Shown: positions 16,278-25,324, counted from the stretch's first letter. The stretch is 64,000 nt of DNA from Balneola sp. (GCA_003712055.1 RHLJ01000004.1:186001-250000); one strand, 5' to 3'. Program-made: numbers and translations. Notes: a model not told the origin generated them from the letters alone.

Positions 16278-16601
16278 TCTGTTAGCTACCTCTGTAATCA
16301 TTCGAACAAGTTTTTGTGCTTCTTCTTTAGTTAACTTAATCGGTGTCATACTGGCAGCTAATTTTGCGTTTTCTGATAACTCAATACCAATATGCTTTGA
16401 GCCATTTTTGGCCTCAACTACATGGGTGCGTATTACAGATTTAGCAATTCCTTTGGTTTGAATTATTTCTTCACTTGAAGTATGAATAATGGAGCCCCCT
16501 AGCATTCTACCTTTTCCTTTCTTAGAAAACATAGACCAAAAAACGAATGCCATGAAACAAGCAACGAAGATTATTGGAAGAAAATTTAATAGATCATTCA
16601 T
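16272..16601 (-). CDS. Small membrane-anchored protein, cassette-like
   Basis: A 109-residue protein with one N-terminal membrane helix (about residues 5-25, FLPIIFVACFMAFVFWSMF), a basic stretch (SKKGKGR) and a soluble cytoplasmic domain ending in a helix (KEEAQKLVRMITEVANRT). No family is recognised. It is flanked on both sides by attC-like sequences, and its stop codon is embedded in one of them. A mobile-cassette origin is inferred from this arrangement. Confidence 0.55.
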   Translation of the reverse strand: MNDLLNFLPIIFVACFMAFVFWSMFSKKGKGRMLGGSIIHTSSEEIIQTKGIAKSVIRTHVVEAKNGSKHIGIELSENAKLAASMTPIKLTKEEAQKLVRMITEVANRT

Positions 16602-16619
16602 GACTTTTGAATTGTTTAG

Positions 16620-16699
16620 AGAACATAAAGACCCGGTATTTTAAGCGGGACGGATATATTTATGATTTTAGTTTAAGCCTTAAGATGCTTGTTATGTGT
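16620..16699 (-). other. attC-like recombination site 2
   Basis: On the minus strand it starts ACACATAACAAGCATCTTAA and ends ACCGGGTCTTTATGTTC, with an A/T-rich middle. The first half is close to site 1 and to the site at 56340; the second half matches CCGGGTCGTTATGTG of site 4 with one changed base. Confidence 0.58.
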
Positions 16700-16713
16700 T
16701 AATTATGTTACGA

Positions 16714-17526
16714 TTAATTCTCTGAATTCCATTTTTGTAATGATGCATTAACTTTTAAATCACCTTCAAGAAAACCACCAAGTTTAATTTTTTTATTGTT
16801 GATTAATAATATATAGATCAAGATAGTTCTTGCGCCGTATCGACCAACCTCTTGTTCTAAAGTTATTTCTGATATATCCTTTTTCGAAATATGTTTTAAC
16901 CGAAATGGATATTTAAGTGTGAAGTGATCGTTTTTTATTATCAATTCTTGGACCTCAAATAAAAGAGCAAAAGGACAAAGAAGAGCGAACCCGAGAATTA
17001 TAAATCTTGCCCAAAGATCATCACCGTTACTTGGTAAAAAAAGCCCAAAGCCCAACATCATTAAACCAAACACAATCATCAAATACGTTATGAATTTTGA
17101 TCTATGAAAATGATTAAGCCCATCTGCCGAAAATAAGTCTGGACGTTTTTTACGTATGGTTTCAATTAAAAAATGAAAGTTTTCAAGCTGATTCGGTAAG
17201 TACAATTTTTCATTTTGGTTGGTTCGAATTTCAAGCCGAGACATTAACCTATTGTGATAAATACTAACGATGCTTTGAAAATTAATTTTCCTGTCTGTGA
17301 ATAAATGCTTTTCGCGTTTTATGTTTTTTGGTGTAATAATGATTTTCGTAGATGTTTCAATAGCCATCCAAATACTAAATGAGGCGAAGGCAAATAGTAT
17401 TAAACCAATTAGAAACTCTTGAAATACGGCTATTGATCCACCAAATAAAAATAACAATGAACCTAAGTACATCCAGAAACGAGTGATACCAGCAAAACGA
17501 TAAATGATATAGGGTTGGTTTTTCAA
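16714..17526 (-). CDS. Membrane protein with PH-like cytoplasmic parts, cassette-like
   Basis: A 270-residue protein with two pairs of membrane helices (about residues 15-52 and 145-185) and beta-rich regions after each pair (IIITPKNIKREKHLFTDRK, IIKNDHFTLKYPFRLKHISK) that resemble bacterial PH-like domains. Function unknown. The start is a TTG at 17526 (TTGAAAAACCAACC), since no ATG occurs before residue 19, which would cut into the first helix. It is the largest of the five cassette-like genes and lies between attC-like sites. Confidence 0.6.
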   Translation of the reverse strand: MKNQPYIIYRFAGITRFWMYLGSLLFLFGGSIAVFQEFLIGLILFAFASFSIWMAIETSTKIIITPKNIKREKHLFTDRKINFQSIVSIYHNRLMSRLEIRTNQNEKLYLPNQLENFHFLIETIRKKRPDLFSADGLNHFHRSKFITYLMIVFGLMMLGFGLFLPSNGDDLWARFIILGFALLCPFALLFEVQELIIKNDHFTLKYPFRLKHISKKDISEITLEQEVGRYGARTILIYILLINNKKIKLGGFLEGDLKVNASLQKWNSEN

Positions 17527-17540
17527 TTGGAAGATAAATT

Positions 17541-17580
17541 ACTTACAAATACCGACTCAGCTTGAAAGACTTGTTATTTG
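17541..17580 (-). other. attC-like recombination site 3 (short)
   Basis: On the minus strand: AAATAACAAGTCTTTCAAGC followed by TGAGTCGGTATTTGTAAG. The left half agrees with the other sites (ATAACAAG-x-x-TTTCAAGC); the right half is degenerate (GGTATTTGT instead of GGTCGTTATGT). The TAA stop of the upstream gene falls inside the first core. Confidence 0.5.
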
Positions 17581-18113
17581 TTTGATTTAAAGTTGTAAAT
17601 CAGTTTAGTAAGTGTCTCAGTTTCTTTATTCAAAATTGTAGAATCGAATTCCTCCCCAAAACAAAAGATATCATCGTGACTAAAAAGTAAGATCCAATTC
17701 AGTGATTGATCCCAAACTAATACATCATGAGCGAAGAATAGGTTTTCAGAGAATTTTATAATCATTTTCCAAGTCATTATAAATCCTGAATCGGGCTGTG
17801 AAACCCAAAATACTTGACGGTCGAAAGGAATTCCTCTTTGATACAACCATTTCTTGGTTTTCTCTTTATTGGCAAATTTCAGTTCTGAGTGCTTCTTGAA
17901 ATACTTCTTAATGTTTGCGATTGAATGGAATTGTTTTTGGGTTCTTTCAACATTCCATAAGTATTGAGAAGCATTATTGTTAAGAGGAATAATTTGATCT
18001 AAAAACTCTGTTGAAATTAGTCCGTTGGCATCTTCAAACATCCATTTCAAAGAATGAGATTCTAATGAGGTTGAAAACTCAAATAAATTATTAAGCGTTA
18101 TTTTTTTATCCAT
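17574..18113 (-). CDS. Hypothetical soluble protein, cassette-like
   Basis: A 179-residue protein with no signal peptide or membrane helix, rich in aromatic residues (WMFEDANGL, WLYQRGIPFDRQVFWVSQPD, SLNWILLFSHDD). I recognise no family with confidence; the final part, with its acidic and aromatic surface, is reminiscent of small cytoplasmic immunity-type proteins, but this is only an impression. The ATG at 18113 is chosen over a TTG one codon earlier. It is flanked by attC-like sites. Confidence 0.58.
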   Translation of the reverse strand: MDKKITLNNLFEFSTSLESHSLKWMFEDANGLISTEFLDQIIPLNNNASQYLWNVERTQKQFHSIANIKKYFKKHSELKFANKEKTKKWLYQRGIPFDRQVFWVSQPDSGFIMTWKMIIKFSENLFFAHDVLVWDQSLNWILLFSHDDIFCFGEEFDSTILNKETETLTKLIYNFKSNK

Positions 18114-18129
18114 CAATTGATTTAGAAAA

Positions 18130-18164
18130 GCACATAACGACCCGGCTTAAAATGTTTGTTATAT
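18130..18164 (-). other. attC-like recombination site 4 (best match)
   Basis: On the minus strand: ATATAACAAACATTTTAAGC then CGGGTCGTTATGTGC. This is the most canonical of the set: R''-like ATATAAC, a spacer with TTTTAAGC, and R'-like GTTATGT preceded by CCGGGTC, as at the right ends of attC and Vibrio VCR sites. It is short, lacking the long variable middle. Confidence 0.6.
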
Positions 18165-18173
18165 CATCGCTTG

Positions 18174-18707
18174 CTAGTTTAGGTTTAAACTGGTTTTGCC
18201 AAGCTTATTTAATTCAGAATCTAGTTTATCCAATCTATAAAAATTAGTGACTAGCTCCCATAAAAATGGATTATCGTATCTGAAATATAATTCATCATCA
18301 ATAAGCTTTGCATTGGTCAGGTCTTTGAAAAATAATTTTCTTAAGACAACCTTCTCAGTATTACGGTCAACAATTAAAACTCTTGTATATGTAGGTGTTG
18401 CAAAAAACCAAATTCCGTCGTCAAGTGTATTGTAGCCGGTTAGTACAACAAAATATTTTTCATTGAAAGAGGTGTATTGATAACGTTCTGAAAGACTGGG
18501 ATAGATATCTTTCATTCTTTTTGCAATGCCAGTAGATTGTATTGCTTCGGATAAATCATCTTGATCTGGATTCTGATAAGACCATTCTGAAAGTGTAATA
18601 GCATCCTTATCCAATTTTTCAAAGCCTGACTCCAAAACCAATTTTAAAACCAAGTAGCCAACCCCAATTAAAGCTAAGGTAGCAAGTATGATTTTATAGT
18701 ATTCCAT
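18174..18707 (-). CDS. Hypothetical protein with N-terminal membrane anchor, cassette-like
   Basis: A 177-residue protein with one N-terminal hydrophobic helix (about residues 5-24, IILATLALIGVGYLVLKLVL), then a soluble domain of mixed strands (KYFVVLTGYNTLDDGIWFFA, RVLIVDRNTEKVVLRKLFF). No family recognised. It is the first gene of the minus-strand cassette-like run. In its 5' flank (18717-18730, minus strand GTTGGCGTTTTACC) there is an R'-like end reminiscent of VCR sites. Confidence 0.58.
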   Translation of the reverse strand: MEYYKIILATLALIGVGYLVLKLVLESGFEKLDKDAITLSEWSYQNPDQDDLSEAIQSTGIAKRMKDIYPSLSERYQYTSFNEKYFVVLTGYNTLDDGIWFFATPTYTRVLIVDRNTEKVVLRKLFFKDLTNAKLIDDELYFRYDNPFLWELVTNFYRLDKLDSELNKLGKTSLNLN

Positions 18708-18816
18708 GGATTAGTTGGTAAAACGCCAACGTGTTTAAGTTCTGGATCTATATAAGATTTTATTCAGTCTCGAAACTAGTATGCACTGAACTCAATTTAG
18801 TGTCCGATCGGTGATG

Positions 18817-19926
18817 CTAACTAAGCTGAAGCATCCTCTCTAAAGAAAGAACCGCATTTTTAGTTACTTCTTCAGAGACCGTAATGTGGTTTACTACTTC
18901 ACCTTGTTCCAGTTTTTCGAGGCTCCATAATAGATGTGGAAGATCAATCCGGTTCATGGTCAGGCACGGGCACATGAAAGGATTCAGAGAAACAATCTCT
19001 TTGTCAGGATGCTCATCAATAATCCGGTTTACCAGGTTCATCTCTGTACCAATGGCCCACTTTGTTCCAGCGGGAGCATTCTTGATGGTATCGATAATGT
19101 AATTTGTTGAACCGGCATAGTCGGATGCCTGAACTACATCGAAGGTGCATTCAGGATGGACAATAATGTTTATCTCAGGATCTTTTTTTCTCAAATTCTC
19201 GACATGCTGCACATTAAACTTCTCGTGTACCGAGCAGTGGCCTTTCCAAAGAATCACCTTAACATCTTCCCATTCACCCTCATACTCAAAACTTTGAGTG
19301 AGAGGAGCATAAACGGCCATGTGTTCCAACGGTATTCCTAAATCATAAGCAGTATTTCTCCCAAGGTGCTGGTCGGGTAAGAAAAGGATGCGTTCTTTTT
19401 GAGTGAAAGCCCACTCCAACATTTTTTTCACATTTCCGGAGGTCACGCATGCGCCTCCATGTTTTCCCACAAATCCTTTAATGGCTGCTGTGGAATTCAC
19501 ATAGGTAAGAGGAAGGATAGTATCTCCCCAGATAGCTTGCATTTTCTCCCAGCCCTTTTCGGTTTGGTCAATATCAGCCATATCGGCCATAGAACAGCCG
19601 GCGCGTAGGTCAGGTAAAATTACCTTCTGATTTTGCTTGGTAAGCATATCTGCCGTTTCGGCCATGAAGTGTACTCCACAGAAAACGATATACTCGGCAT
19701 CTGGCATATCTGCACAGATTTGAGCGAGTTTTAGGGAGTCGCCGCGGGCGTCAGCAAATTGAATGACCTCATCCTTTTGATAATGATGGCCCGGGATAAA
19801 TAGTCGAGATCCGAAATTGTTTTTTATCTCTCTAACACGTTGTTCCATTTCCTGCACAGAAAGCGTGGAATATCTCTCAGGAAGGGAAACATCGGATTCA
19901 ATTTCTAAAATATCTAATACGTCCAT
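18817..19926 (-). CDS. nadA: Quinolinate synthase NadA
   Basis: Condenses iminoaspartate with dihydroxyacetone phosphate to quinolinate, using a [4Fe-4S] cluster, in de novo NAD synthesis. At 369 residues it is the long form, like the B. subtilis enzyme. The N-terminal [39 protein letters not shown] and FMCPCLTMN motifs are all present; by comparison with the B. subtilis positions the cluster ligands should be Cys111, Cys231 and one of Cys319/Cys321. It follows nadC by nine bases in the same direction, so the two are one operon. nadB is not in the window. Confidence 0.97.
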   Translation of the reverse strand: MDVLDILEIESDVSLPERYSTLSVQEMEQRVREIKNNFGSRLFIPGHHYQKDEVIQFADARGDSLKLAQICADMPDAEYIVFCGVHFMAETADMLTKQNQKVILPDLRAGCSMADMADIDQTEKGWEKMQAIWGDTILPLTYVNSTAAIKGFVGKHGGACVTSGNVKKMLEWAFTQKERILFLPDQHLGRNTAYDLGIPLEHMAVYAPLTQSFEYEGEWEDVKVILWKGHCSVHEKFNVQHVENLRKKDPEINIIVHPECTFDVVQASDYAGSTNYIIDTIKNAPAGTKWAIGTEMNLVNRIIDEHPDKEIVSLNPFMCPCLTMNRIDLPHLLWSLEKLEQGEVVNHITVSEEVTKNAVLSLERMLQLS

Positions 19927-19935
19927 AACTCAAAG

Positions 19936-20769
19936 TTACGAGTGTAAATTAAAACTTATATCAAGCGCTTTTACAGAATGGGTTAATGCCCCAACTGATA
20001 TTACATGTGCCCCACAACCTTTGTAGGTGCTAATATTTTCAGAGGTAATGCCCCCGGAAATCTCGACGATAATTGAATCCGGGATAATGCCTACCATTTC
20101 TTTCACTTCTTCAGGACTTCTGTTATCCAACATAATAACGTCTGCTCCATGTTCAACAGCCTCTAACACTTGTGCCTTAGATTCCGTTTCTACTTCGATC
20201 TTAATCATGTGCCCTACATTAGACTGGGCCTTTGCAATAGCTTCCTTTATGCCACCAGCTGCTTTAATATGATTATCCTTGATCATAATACCATCATCCA
20301 GCCGGAAACGATGGTTTTTACCGCCCCCACAAGATACGGCATATTTCTGAAGAACTCTCAATCCGGGTAGAGTTTTGCGAGTATCAACAACTGATATGGA
20401 AGGGTCGTCAAGTTTGGCAACTAGCTCCGCTGTTTGTGTAGCAATTCCGCTCATATGTTGAACCAGGTTCAGAATAACCCGCTCTCCTGAGAGCAAGGTT
20501 TTTACGCTACCCTGAACCGTTGCAATTTCCTCTCCCTTTGAAACAGCATCACCATCTTTTTTCTTAAAGTCGATAGAAACTAGTTCACCCAACTGGTTAT
20601 AGGTTTCTTGAACTACATCCAGGCCAGCTAATACACCATCCGCTTTAGCGGTAAAAATCCCGGTAGCTTTTTCTTTTGATTCAAAAATAGCATTTGTAGT
20701 CAGATCTCCCATTCCAAGATCTTCTGACAATGCATTAGCTATTATTTTTGTGAGTGCAACGGGATTCAT
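19936..20769 (-). CDS. nadC: Nicotinate-nucleotide pyrophosphorylase NadC
   Basis: Quinolinate phosphoribosyltransferase, the step after NadA: quinolinate plus PRPP gives nicotinate mononucleotide. Recognisable motifs are EDLGMGDLTTNAI at the N-terminus, ERVILNLVQHMSGIAT, VDTRKTLPGLRVLQKYAV, GGGKNHRFRLDDGIMIKDNH and the C-terminal phosphate-binding VEISGGITSENI. The 277-residue length is standard. It is the first gene of a nadC-nadA pair and is divergent from the cysteine desulfurase gene, whose product family matures NadA-type Fe-S clusters. Confidence 0.97.
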   Translation of the reverse strand: MNPVALTKIIANALSEDLGMGDLTTNAIFESKEKATGIFTAKADGVLAGLDVVQETYNQLGELVSIDFKKKDGDAVSKGEEIATVQGSVKTLLSGERVILNLVQHMSGIATQTAELVAKLDDPSISVVDTRKTLPGLRVLQKYAVSCGGGKNHRFRLDDGIMIKDNHIKAAGGIKEAIAKAQSNVGHMIKIEVETESKAQVLEAVEHGADVIMLDNRSPEEVKEMVGIIPDSIIVEISGGITSENISTYKGCGAHVISVGALTHSVKALDISFNLHS

Positions 20770-20845
20770 TATCTGTTTAAGCGGAACTTTTTGGTATTTT
20801 TAAGGGCTCAGAAGATAGAATTTTTAAATAAGAAGAGCGATAACG

Positions 20846-22009
20846 ATGATCTACCTGGATTATGCTGCTACTACCCCAATAAGTGAAAAGGCTATGGAGG
20901 TCTATTCTTCAGTAGCTCAAAGGTACTTTGGTAATGCAAGCAGCCTGCATGAAGCGGGTTCGTCGGCTCTTCAGATTAAGGAAGCATCAGCTCGTGCAAT
21001 TGCACAATCATTAGGCGCAGATGCAAAGGCGATCCATTTTACTTCCGGTGCTACGGAGTCCAGTTTCCTTGCAATAAGAGCCTTACTTGATGGCTTATCA
21101 CCATCAAAAAATCACATCATTACAAGCACTATTGAACACGCTTCTATTATTGATGTGTTCCGGAAACTGGAGGAAGAGGGGTACTCAGTCAGCTGGCTTA
21201 AAGTGAATGAGCAAGGTGAGGTTAGCCTGGAAGATTTAAAAAGTATCATAACAAAAGAAACAGCATTGGTCTCCATCCAACATGTTAATTCAGAGATAGG
21301 AACCATTCAGCCTATTAAAGAGATTGGAGCTTTTCTGAAGGAAAAGGAGATTCTGTTTCACTCTGATATGGTTCAAAGCTATGGCAAACTACCTCTTGAT
21401 GTGAAAGCTCTTCCTATTGATGCTCTTTCAATTTCAGCACATAAGATATATGGCCCTAAGGGTATTGGTGCAGTTTGGATAAATCCTGAAGTAGAATGGA
21501 AACCTTATTTTTATGATCCCGACGATAGGCCGAAGCTTAAGAAAGGAACCGATAATGTACCTGCAATGGCGGCATTTGCAGCAGCAGCAAAAGAGACTAT
21601 TTCAGAAGCAGAAAAAGAATTTGAGCGTGTTTCCAAGTTTAAGAAGCAATTTACTCAAGCCTTAAAAGGCCTCGACTATGAGTTTGTTGAAGAAGGGGAC
21701 CCGGGTAAATCTTCTCCCTATATATTAGGGGCTCGTTTTCCTGGTATTGAAGGACAGTTTCTGATGTTGGAGTGTGATCAGGCAGGAATTGCGATCTCTA
21801 CTGGTAGTGCTTGTCAGGTGGGAAGTGAAAAGCCAAACAGGACTATGAAGGGAATTGGTAGAACCGATGAAGAAGCACGGCAATTTGTACGATTTTCGTT
21901 TGGCAAGAATGTAAAAGAAGAACAACTGGGTGAGATAATTGGCAAAATTGATACTATCTTATCCCGTCATTTTAGTAAAGTGAGAAAGAAAACAGCTAGT
22001 GAAGCTTAA
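20846..22009 (+). CDS. Cysteine desulfurase, NifS/IscS family
   Basis: PLP enzyme that takes sulfur from cysteine for Fe-S clusters or tRNA thiolation. The start MIYLDYAATTPIS is characteristic. The PLP lysine is Lys200 in SISAHKIYGPKG, the substrate-binding HVNSEIGTIQP is present, and the catalytic Cys is Cys323 in STGSACQVGSEKPNR. The 387-residue length fits class I desulfurases. It is divergent from nadC, which is often seen because NadA (and formerly NadB) needs Fe-S assembly. No iscU is visible nearby. Confidence 0.93.
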   Translation: MIYLDYAATTPISEKAMEVYSSVAQRYFGNASSLHEAGSSALQIKEASARAIAQSLGADAKAIHFTSGATESSFLAIRALLDGLSPSKNHIITSTIEHASIIDVFRKLEEEGYSVSWLKVNEQGEVSLEDLKSIITKETALVSIQHVNSEIGTIQPIKEIGAFLKEKEILFHSDMVQSYGKLPLDVKALPIDALSISAHKIYGPKGIGAVWINPEVEWKPYFYDPDDRPKLKKGTDNVPAMAAFAAAAKETISEAEKEFERVSKFKKQFTQALKGLDYEFVEEGDPGKSSPYILGARFPGIEGQFLMLECDQAGIAISTGSACQVGSEKPNRTMKGIGRTDEEARQFVRFSFGKNVKEEQLGEIIGKIDTILSRHFSKVRKKTASEA

Positions 22010-22022
22010 CAAGAATTAAGAC

Positions 22023-22661
22023 ATGAAGAAAAATCTAATAACCCTGTTACTCTTAAGTGCGTGTCTGGTAGGTACAGCATGCCAGAATCAAAGCCAAACT
22101 CAATCAAATTCACAAACAGCTCAAAGTACAAATACTTCAGCACAGGCATTAAGTCAGGTACAACAAGATCGAAATATTGATGCCAAGGTAACTTTGGTAA
22201 AGTATAGTGATTACCAATGTCCGGCCTGTAAATACTTTCACAATTATGAGCACCAATTAAAGGAAGATTTTGGTGATGATATCAATATTGTTGTAAAGCA
22301 TTTTCCTTTAAGTATTCACCCATACGCTCATGTTGCAGCAAGATCGGTTGAGGCGGCCCGAAAGCAAGGTAAATACCAGGAAATGCACGACATGATATTT
22401 GAAGGGCAGGAGCAGTGGTCGCAAGGTAATGCAGAATCAATTTTTATTGGCTATGCACAGGCAATTGGACTGAACGTGGAGCAATTCCAGCAGGATATGA
22501 ACTCGGCAGATATGAACCGGATTGTAATGGCTGACAGAAGAGAAGGTAGAGATTTACAGGTTTCTTCTACTCCTACATTCTTTATTAATGGAGATGAGAT
22601 TGAGAACAATCCTCCTACCTATGAAGGCTTTAAGGCTATCGTAGATAGGTATATGAACTAA
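22023..22661 (+). CDS. DsbA/thioredoxin-4-family disulfide oxidoreductase, lipoprotein
   Basis: Extracytoplasmic thiol oxidoreductase of the DsbA/Thioredoxin_4 family. A lipoprotein signal peptide (lipobox LLSAC, Cys14) precedes a Gln/Ser/Asn-rich linker (about residues 21-48) and the thioredoxin-fold domain with the active site YQCPACKYF (Cys66, Cys69) and the cis-proline segment SSTPTFFINGDE. These proteins commonly exchange disulfides on secreted proteins. It follows the cysteine desulfurase by 13 bases and is probably in the same operon; a functional link to sulfur metabolism is not evident. Confidence 0.88.
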   Translation: MKKNLITLLLLSACLVGTACQNQSQTQSNSQTAQSTNTSAQALSQVQQDRNIDAKVTLVKYSDYQCPACKYFHNYEHQLKEDFGDDINIVVKHFPLSIHPYAHVAARSVEAARKQGKYQEMHDMIFEGQEQWSQGNAESIFIGYAQAIGLNVEQFQQDMNSADMNRIVMADRREGRDLQVSSTPTFFINGDEIENNPPTYEGFKAIVDRYMN

Positions 22662-22738
22662 AGAATATTCATTAAAGAATAAGAAGTAAGAATGGGTTGA
22701 ATGGATGCCTTCTGAGTTCTTTACTCTTACATCCCTTT

Positions 22739-22776
22739 AAAAAGGTTTCGGTGGTTTGCATCGAAACCTTTTTTAT
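22739..22776 (+). terminator. Rho-independent terminator
   Basis: AAAGGTTTCG and CGAAACCTTT form a 10-base stem with an 11-base loop, followed by a T-run. It lies after the DsbA-like gene (about 78 bases downstream) and just before the DUF3667 gene. Confidence 0.8.
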
Positions 22777-22784
22777 TTTTAGGG

Positions 22785-23555
22785 ATGAAAGAAAAACCGG
22801 AGGCAGCTAAATCGGGGTCTTGTCTAAACTGTGGTACACATGTAGATGGCAATTACTGCTCCAATTGTGGTCAGAAGTTCCAACCCACAAAATTACCCCT
22901 TCGACTTTTTATTAGAGATGCTGTTGAGACACTCTTCAATGTAGATAACCGTTGGCTGAGGACACTTAAGGATCTTTTTCTTAAACCAGGGAAGGTTACC
23001 AAGGAATATATTGATGGAAAGAGAGCTCAATATCTTCCACCTCTTCGGATATATCTTTCTATAAGCATCGTCTATTTTCTCCTTATTCAAATTACCGATA
23101 GTAAGGAGGTATTTTTTATTGACTTTTCAGGAGATGATCAGGATGGAATGTCAGCGATGGGTACGGTAATTCAATACGCCCTATTTCTTTTGGTTCCGGT
23201 ATTTGCCTGGATTACCCAGTTATTTCACTTAAAGAGAAAAGCCTTTTACGTGGAATACCTCATCTTCTCTTTACACATACATACAGTATGGTTTGTATTC
23301 TTAATGATTGAGTTATTTACCGTTTGGTTGGGAGGAAACTTTGACGAAAACTGGGTTCCCACCTTAGCATTAATTTTAAGTATTCCAGCTCAGGCCTTAA
23401 CCTATATTTTTCTCGTTATCTACACAAAAAAGACCTTTGAGCAGAAATGGGTAACAGCTGTTTTTAAATCTCTTGGGATAATGATTTTTTATATGTTTGC
23501 CTTAGTCCTGGTTACAGCGGCCTATATATTTTTGATTATACCTTTATTCGAATGA
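22785..23555 (+). CDS. DUF3667 family zinc-ribbon membrane protein
   Basis: A 256-residue protein with an N-terminal zinc ribbon, two CxxC pairs in CLNCGTHVDGNYCSNCGQKF (about residues 18-37), a conserved region LPLRLFIRDAVETLFNVDNRW and LFLKPGKVTKEYIDGKRAQY, and four or five membrane helices from about residue 85 onward. This is the DUF3667 arrangement, typical for Bacteroidota. Its function is unknown. Its end overlaps the start of the gamma-carbonic anhydrase gene by four bases (ATGA), so they are co-translated. Confidence 0.85.
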   Translation: MKEKPEAAKSGSCLNCGTHVDGNYCSNCGQKFQPTKLPLRLFIRDAVETLFNVDNRWLRTLKDLFLKPGKVTKEYIDGKRAQYLPPLRIYLSISIVYFLLIQITDSKEVFFIDFSGDDQDGMSAMGTVIQYALFLLVPVFAWITQLFHLKRKAFYVEYLIFSLHIHTVWFVFLMIELFTVWLGGNFDENWVPTLALILSIPAQALTYIFLVIYTKKTFEQKWVTAVFKSLGIMIFYMFALVLVTAAYIFLIIPLFE

Positions 23556-24094
23556 TAAAAGACTTTTTAGGAAAATCACCTCAGATACATAAAACTGCAT
23601 TCGTAGTTGAAAGCGCGGACATTATTGGAGATGTGCAGATTGGAGAGCAGAGCAGCGTTTGGTTCAATGTCACTATCAGAGGAGACGTAAACTGGATCAA
23701 AATCGGAGATCGCACCAATGTACAGGACAATGTATGCATCCATGTGATGAACCAGACAGGCCCTACCCTAATAGGCGACGAAGTAACCATTGGACATGGG
23801 GCTGTTGTACATGGTTGCACGGTCAATGATCGTGTGTTGATAGGGATAAACGCTACCATATTAGATAAAGCCGTAATTGAATCGGATGTGATCGTCGCAG
23901 CGGGTACCTTAGTTCCGCCAAATAAAACACTGCAAAGCGGCTTTTTATATATGGGATCACCAGCAAAACCCGTACGAAAACTTTCAGAAGAAGAAATAGC
24001 ATCAATAAAAAAGTATTCTCAGAACTATATAAAATATAGCCGGGCTTTTCAGGGGAAGGATGAATATGAAAGCAATCCGTTTTACAAGCAGTAA
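23552..24094 (+). CDS. Gamma-carbonic anhydrase family protein (YrdA/PaaY type)
   Basis: Left-handed beta-helix protein with hexapeptide repeats. The conserved GDVNWIKIGDRTNVQDNVCIHV, TIGHGAVVHGCTVNDRVLIGINATILD and GSPAKPVRKL segments identify the YrdA/PaaY gamma-class carbonic anhydrase-like group. The zinc ligands would be His in NVCIHV and in GHGAVVHG. The 180-residue length is normal. Whether it has carbonic anhydrase activity is uncertain, since many members are thioesterase-like or inactive. It is co-translated with the DUF3667 membrane protein. Confidence 0.9.
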   Translation: MIKDFLGKSPQIHKTAFVVESADIIGDVQIGEQSSVWFNVTIRGDVNWIKIGDRTNVQDNVCIHVMNQTGPTLIGDEVTIGHGAVVHGCTVNDRVLIGINATILDKAVIESDVIVAAGTLVPPNKTLQSGFLYMGSPAKPVRKLSEEEIASIKKYSQNYIKYSRAFQGKDEYESNPFYKQ

Positions 24095-24095
24095 T

Positions 24096-24175
24096 CAATT
24101 TTTCAATTATCAATTTACAATGTGAACGCCTTGCATTGATAATTGTAAATTGAACCATTGAGAATTGAAAAATTG
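24096..24175. repeat. AT-rich imperfect inverted repeat
   Basis: CAATTTTTCAATTATCAATT on the left is mirrored at the right end, where the other strand reads CAATTTTTCAATTCTCAATG. The loop contains GTGAACGCCTTGC. It separates the carbonic anhydrase gene from hemW, ending at hemW's ATG. A short unrelated hairpin of the same character lies at 30143. Confidence 0.7.
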
Positions 24176-25324
24176 ATGAGCGGTCTTTATATCCATATCC
24201 CTTTTTGTAAACAAGCGTGCTCGTACTGTGATTTTTATTTCGTAACCCGCCAGGAGAATAAAGAGGCTTTTGTCGAGAAACTCATACGTGAGATTGAATC
24301 AAGGCAGGGTACTCAGTATGCAGATGAGGTAGTGCAAACCGTGTATCTTGGCGGGGGTACTCCCTCGTTACTTTCAGCCCAACAAATTGAGCGCATACTG
24401 ATAGCTATTCATGAAACTTTTCGGACAGAGCTTAAAGAGCTTACTCTTGAACTGAATCCGGATGACGCAACTCATGATTACCTGCGTGAATTGAAATCCA
24501 TAGGCATCAACAGATTGAGTATGGGTGTCCAAACTTTCGATGCGTCTTTGCTGAAGTTTATGAATCGAGCTCATACAAGGGATGAGGCCTTACAAAGCCT
24601 GGAAATGCTCAGCAAGACCGGATTCGATGTTTTTTCCGTGGATTTGATTTACGGAAATCCTGGTCAGACTTTAAAAGCTCTTGAGCAGGATATCCAAACT
24701 CTCTTAGATTTTAAGCCCCCACATATTTCTGCTTACTCATTAACTATTGAGCCTAAAACAAGGCTGGGGAAACAGTATGAATTAGGAAGGTTGATACCCG
24801 CCGAAGAGGAAGAAGTAGCACAACATTTCGATCTTGTAGGGGATTTATTACTTAAAGAGGGTATTCATCAATATGAGGTTAGCAACTTCTCCAAGCCTGG
24901 ACTTGAGGCATTACATAATTCCTCATACTGGAGTCATCAGAACTATTTAGGCTTTGGACCGGGAGCACATTCATTTTGGAGAAATAACAAAACCGGAAAG
25001 GCTGAAAGATGGAGTAACGAAAAGAATTTAATTTCTTACTTGAATAACTCTTGGAAAAAACAAAATGAATTAGAAGAGCTTGGGCAACAGGAATTGTTTG
25101 AAGAGAGAATAATGCTTGGGCTTAGAACAATTAAAGGTATCTCCAGAAGCGAACTGGAAATTAACTATGGAATAGCGCTGAATAGAAAACAAGAGGAGTA
25201 TATTATTCAAAAAGAAAAAGAGGGGCTTTTTGAGATAGAAAAGGACGAAATCAAACCAACAAAAAGAGGGTTGAGGATATCAGACGCATTGATTCTGGAT
25301 CTAATTACATTGACAGAGAAATAA
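24176..25324 (+). CDS. hemW: Radical SAM heme chaperone HemW
   Basis: HemW-type protein, formerly annotated as oxygen-independent coproporphyrinogen III oxidase-like; it inserts heme into respiratory enzymes. Starting from ATG 24176 the protein begins MSGLYIHIPFCKQACSYCDFYF, with the CxxxCxxC cluster motif. It continues with YLGGGTPSLL, GVQTFD and VSNFSKPG. A TTG frame from 24158 lies within the repeat and is rejected. The 382-residue length fits HemW; the coproporphyrinogen oxidase HemN would be longer with an extra N-terminal region. Confidence 0.9.
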   Translation: MSGLYIHIPFCKQACSYCDFYFVTRQENKEAFVEKLIREIESRQGTQYADEVVQTVYLGGGTPSLLSAQQIERILIAIHETFRTELKELTLELNPDDATHDYLRELKSIGINRLSMGVQTFDASLLKFMNRAHTRDEALQSLEMLSKTGFDVFSVDLIYGNPGQTLKALEQDIQTLLDFKPPHISAYSLTIEPKTRLGKQYELGRLIPAEEEEVAQHFDLVGDLLLKEGIHQYEVSNFSKPGLEALHNSSYWSHQNYLGFGPGAHSFWRNNKTGKAERWSNEKNLISYLNNSWKKQNELEELGQQELFEERIMLGLRTIKGISRSELEINYGIALNRKQEEYIIQKEKEGLFEIEKDEIKPTKRGLRISDALILDLITLTEK

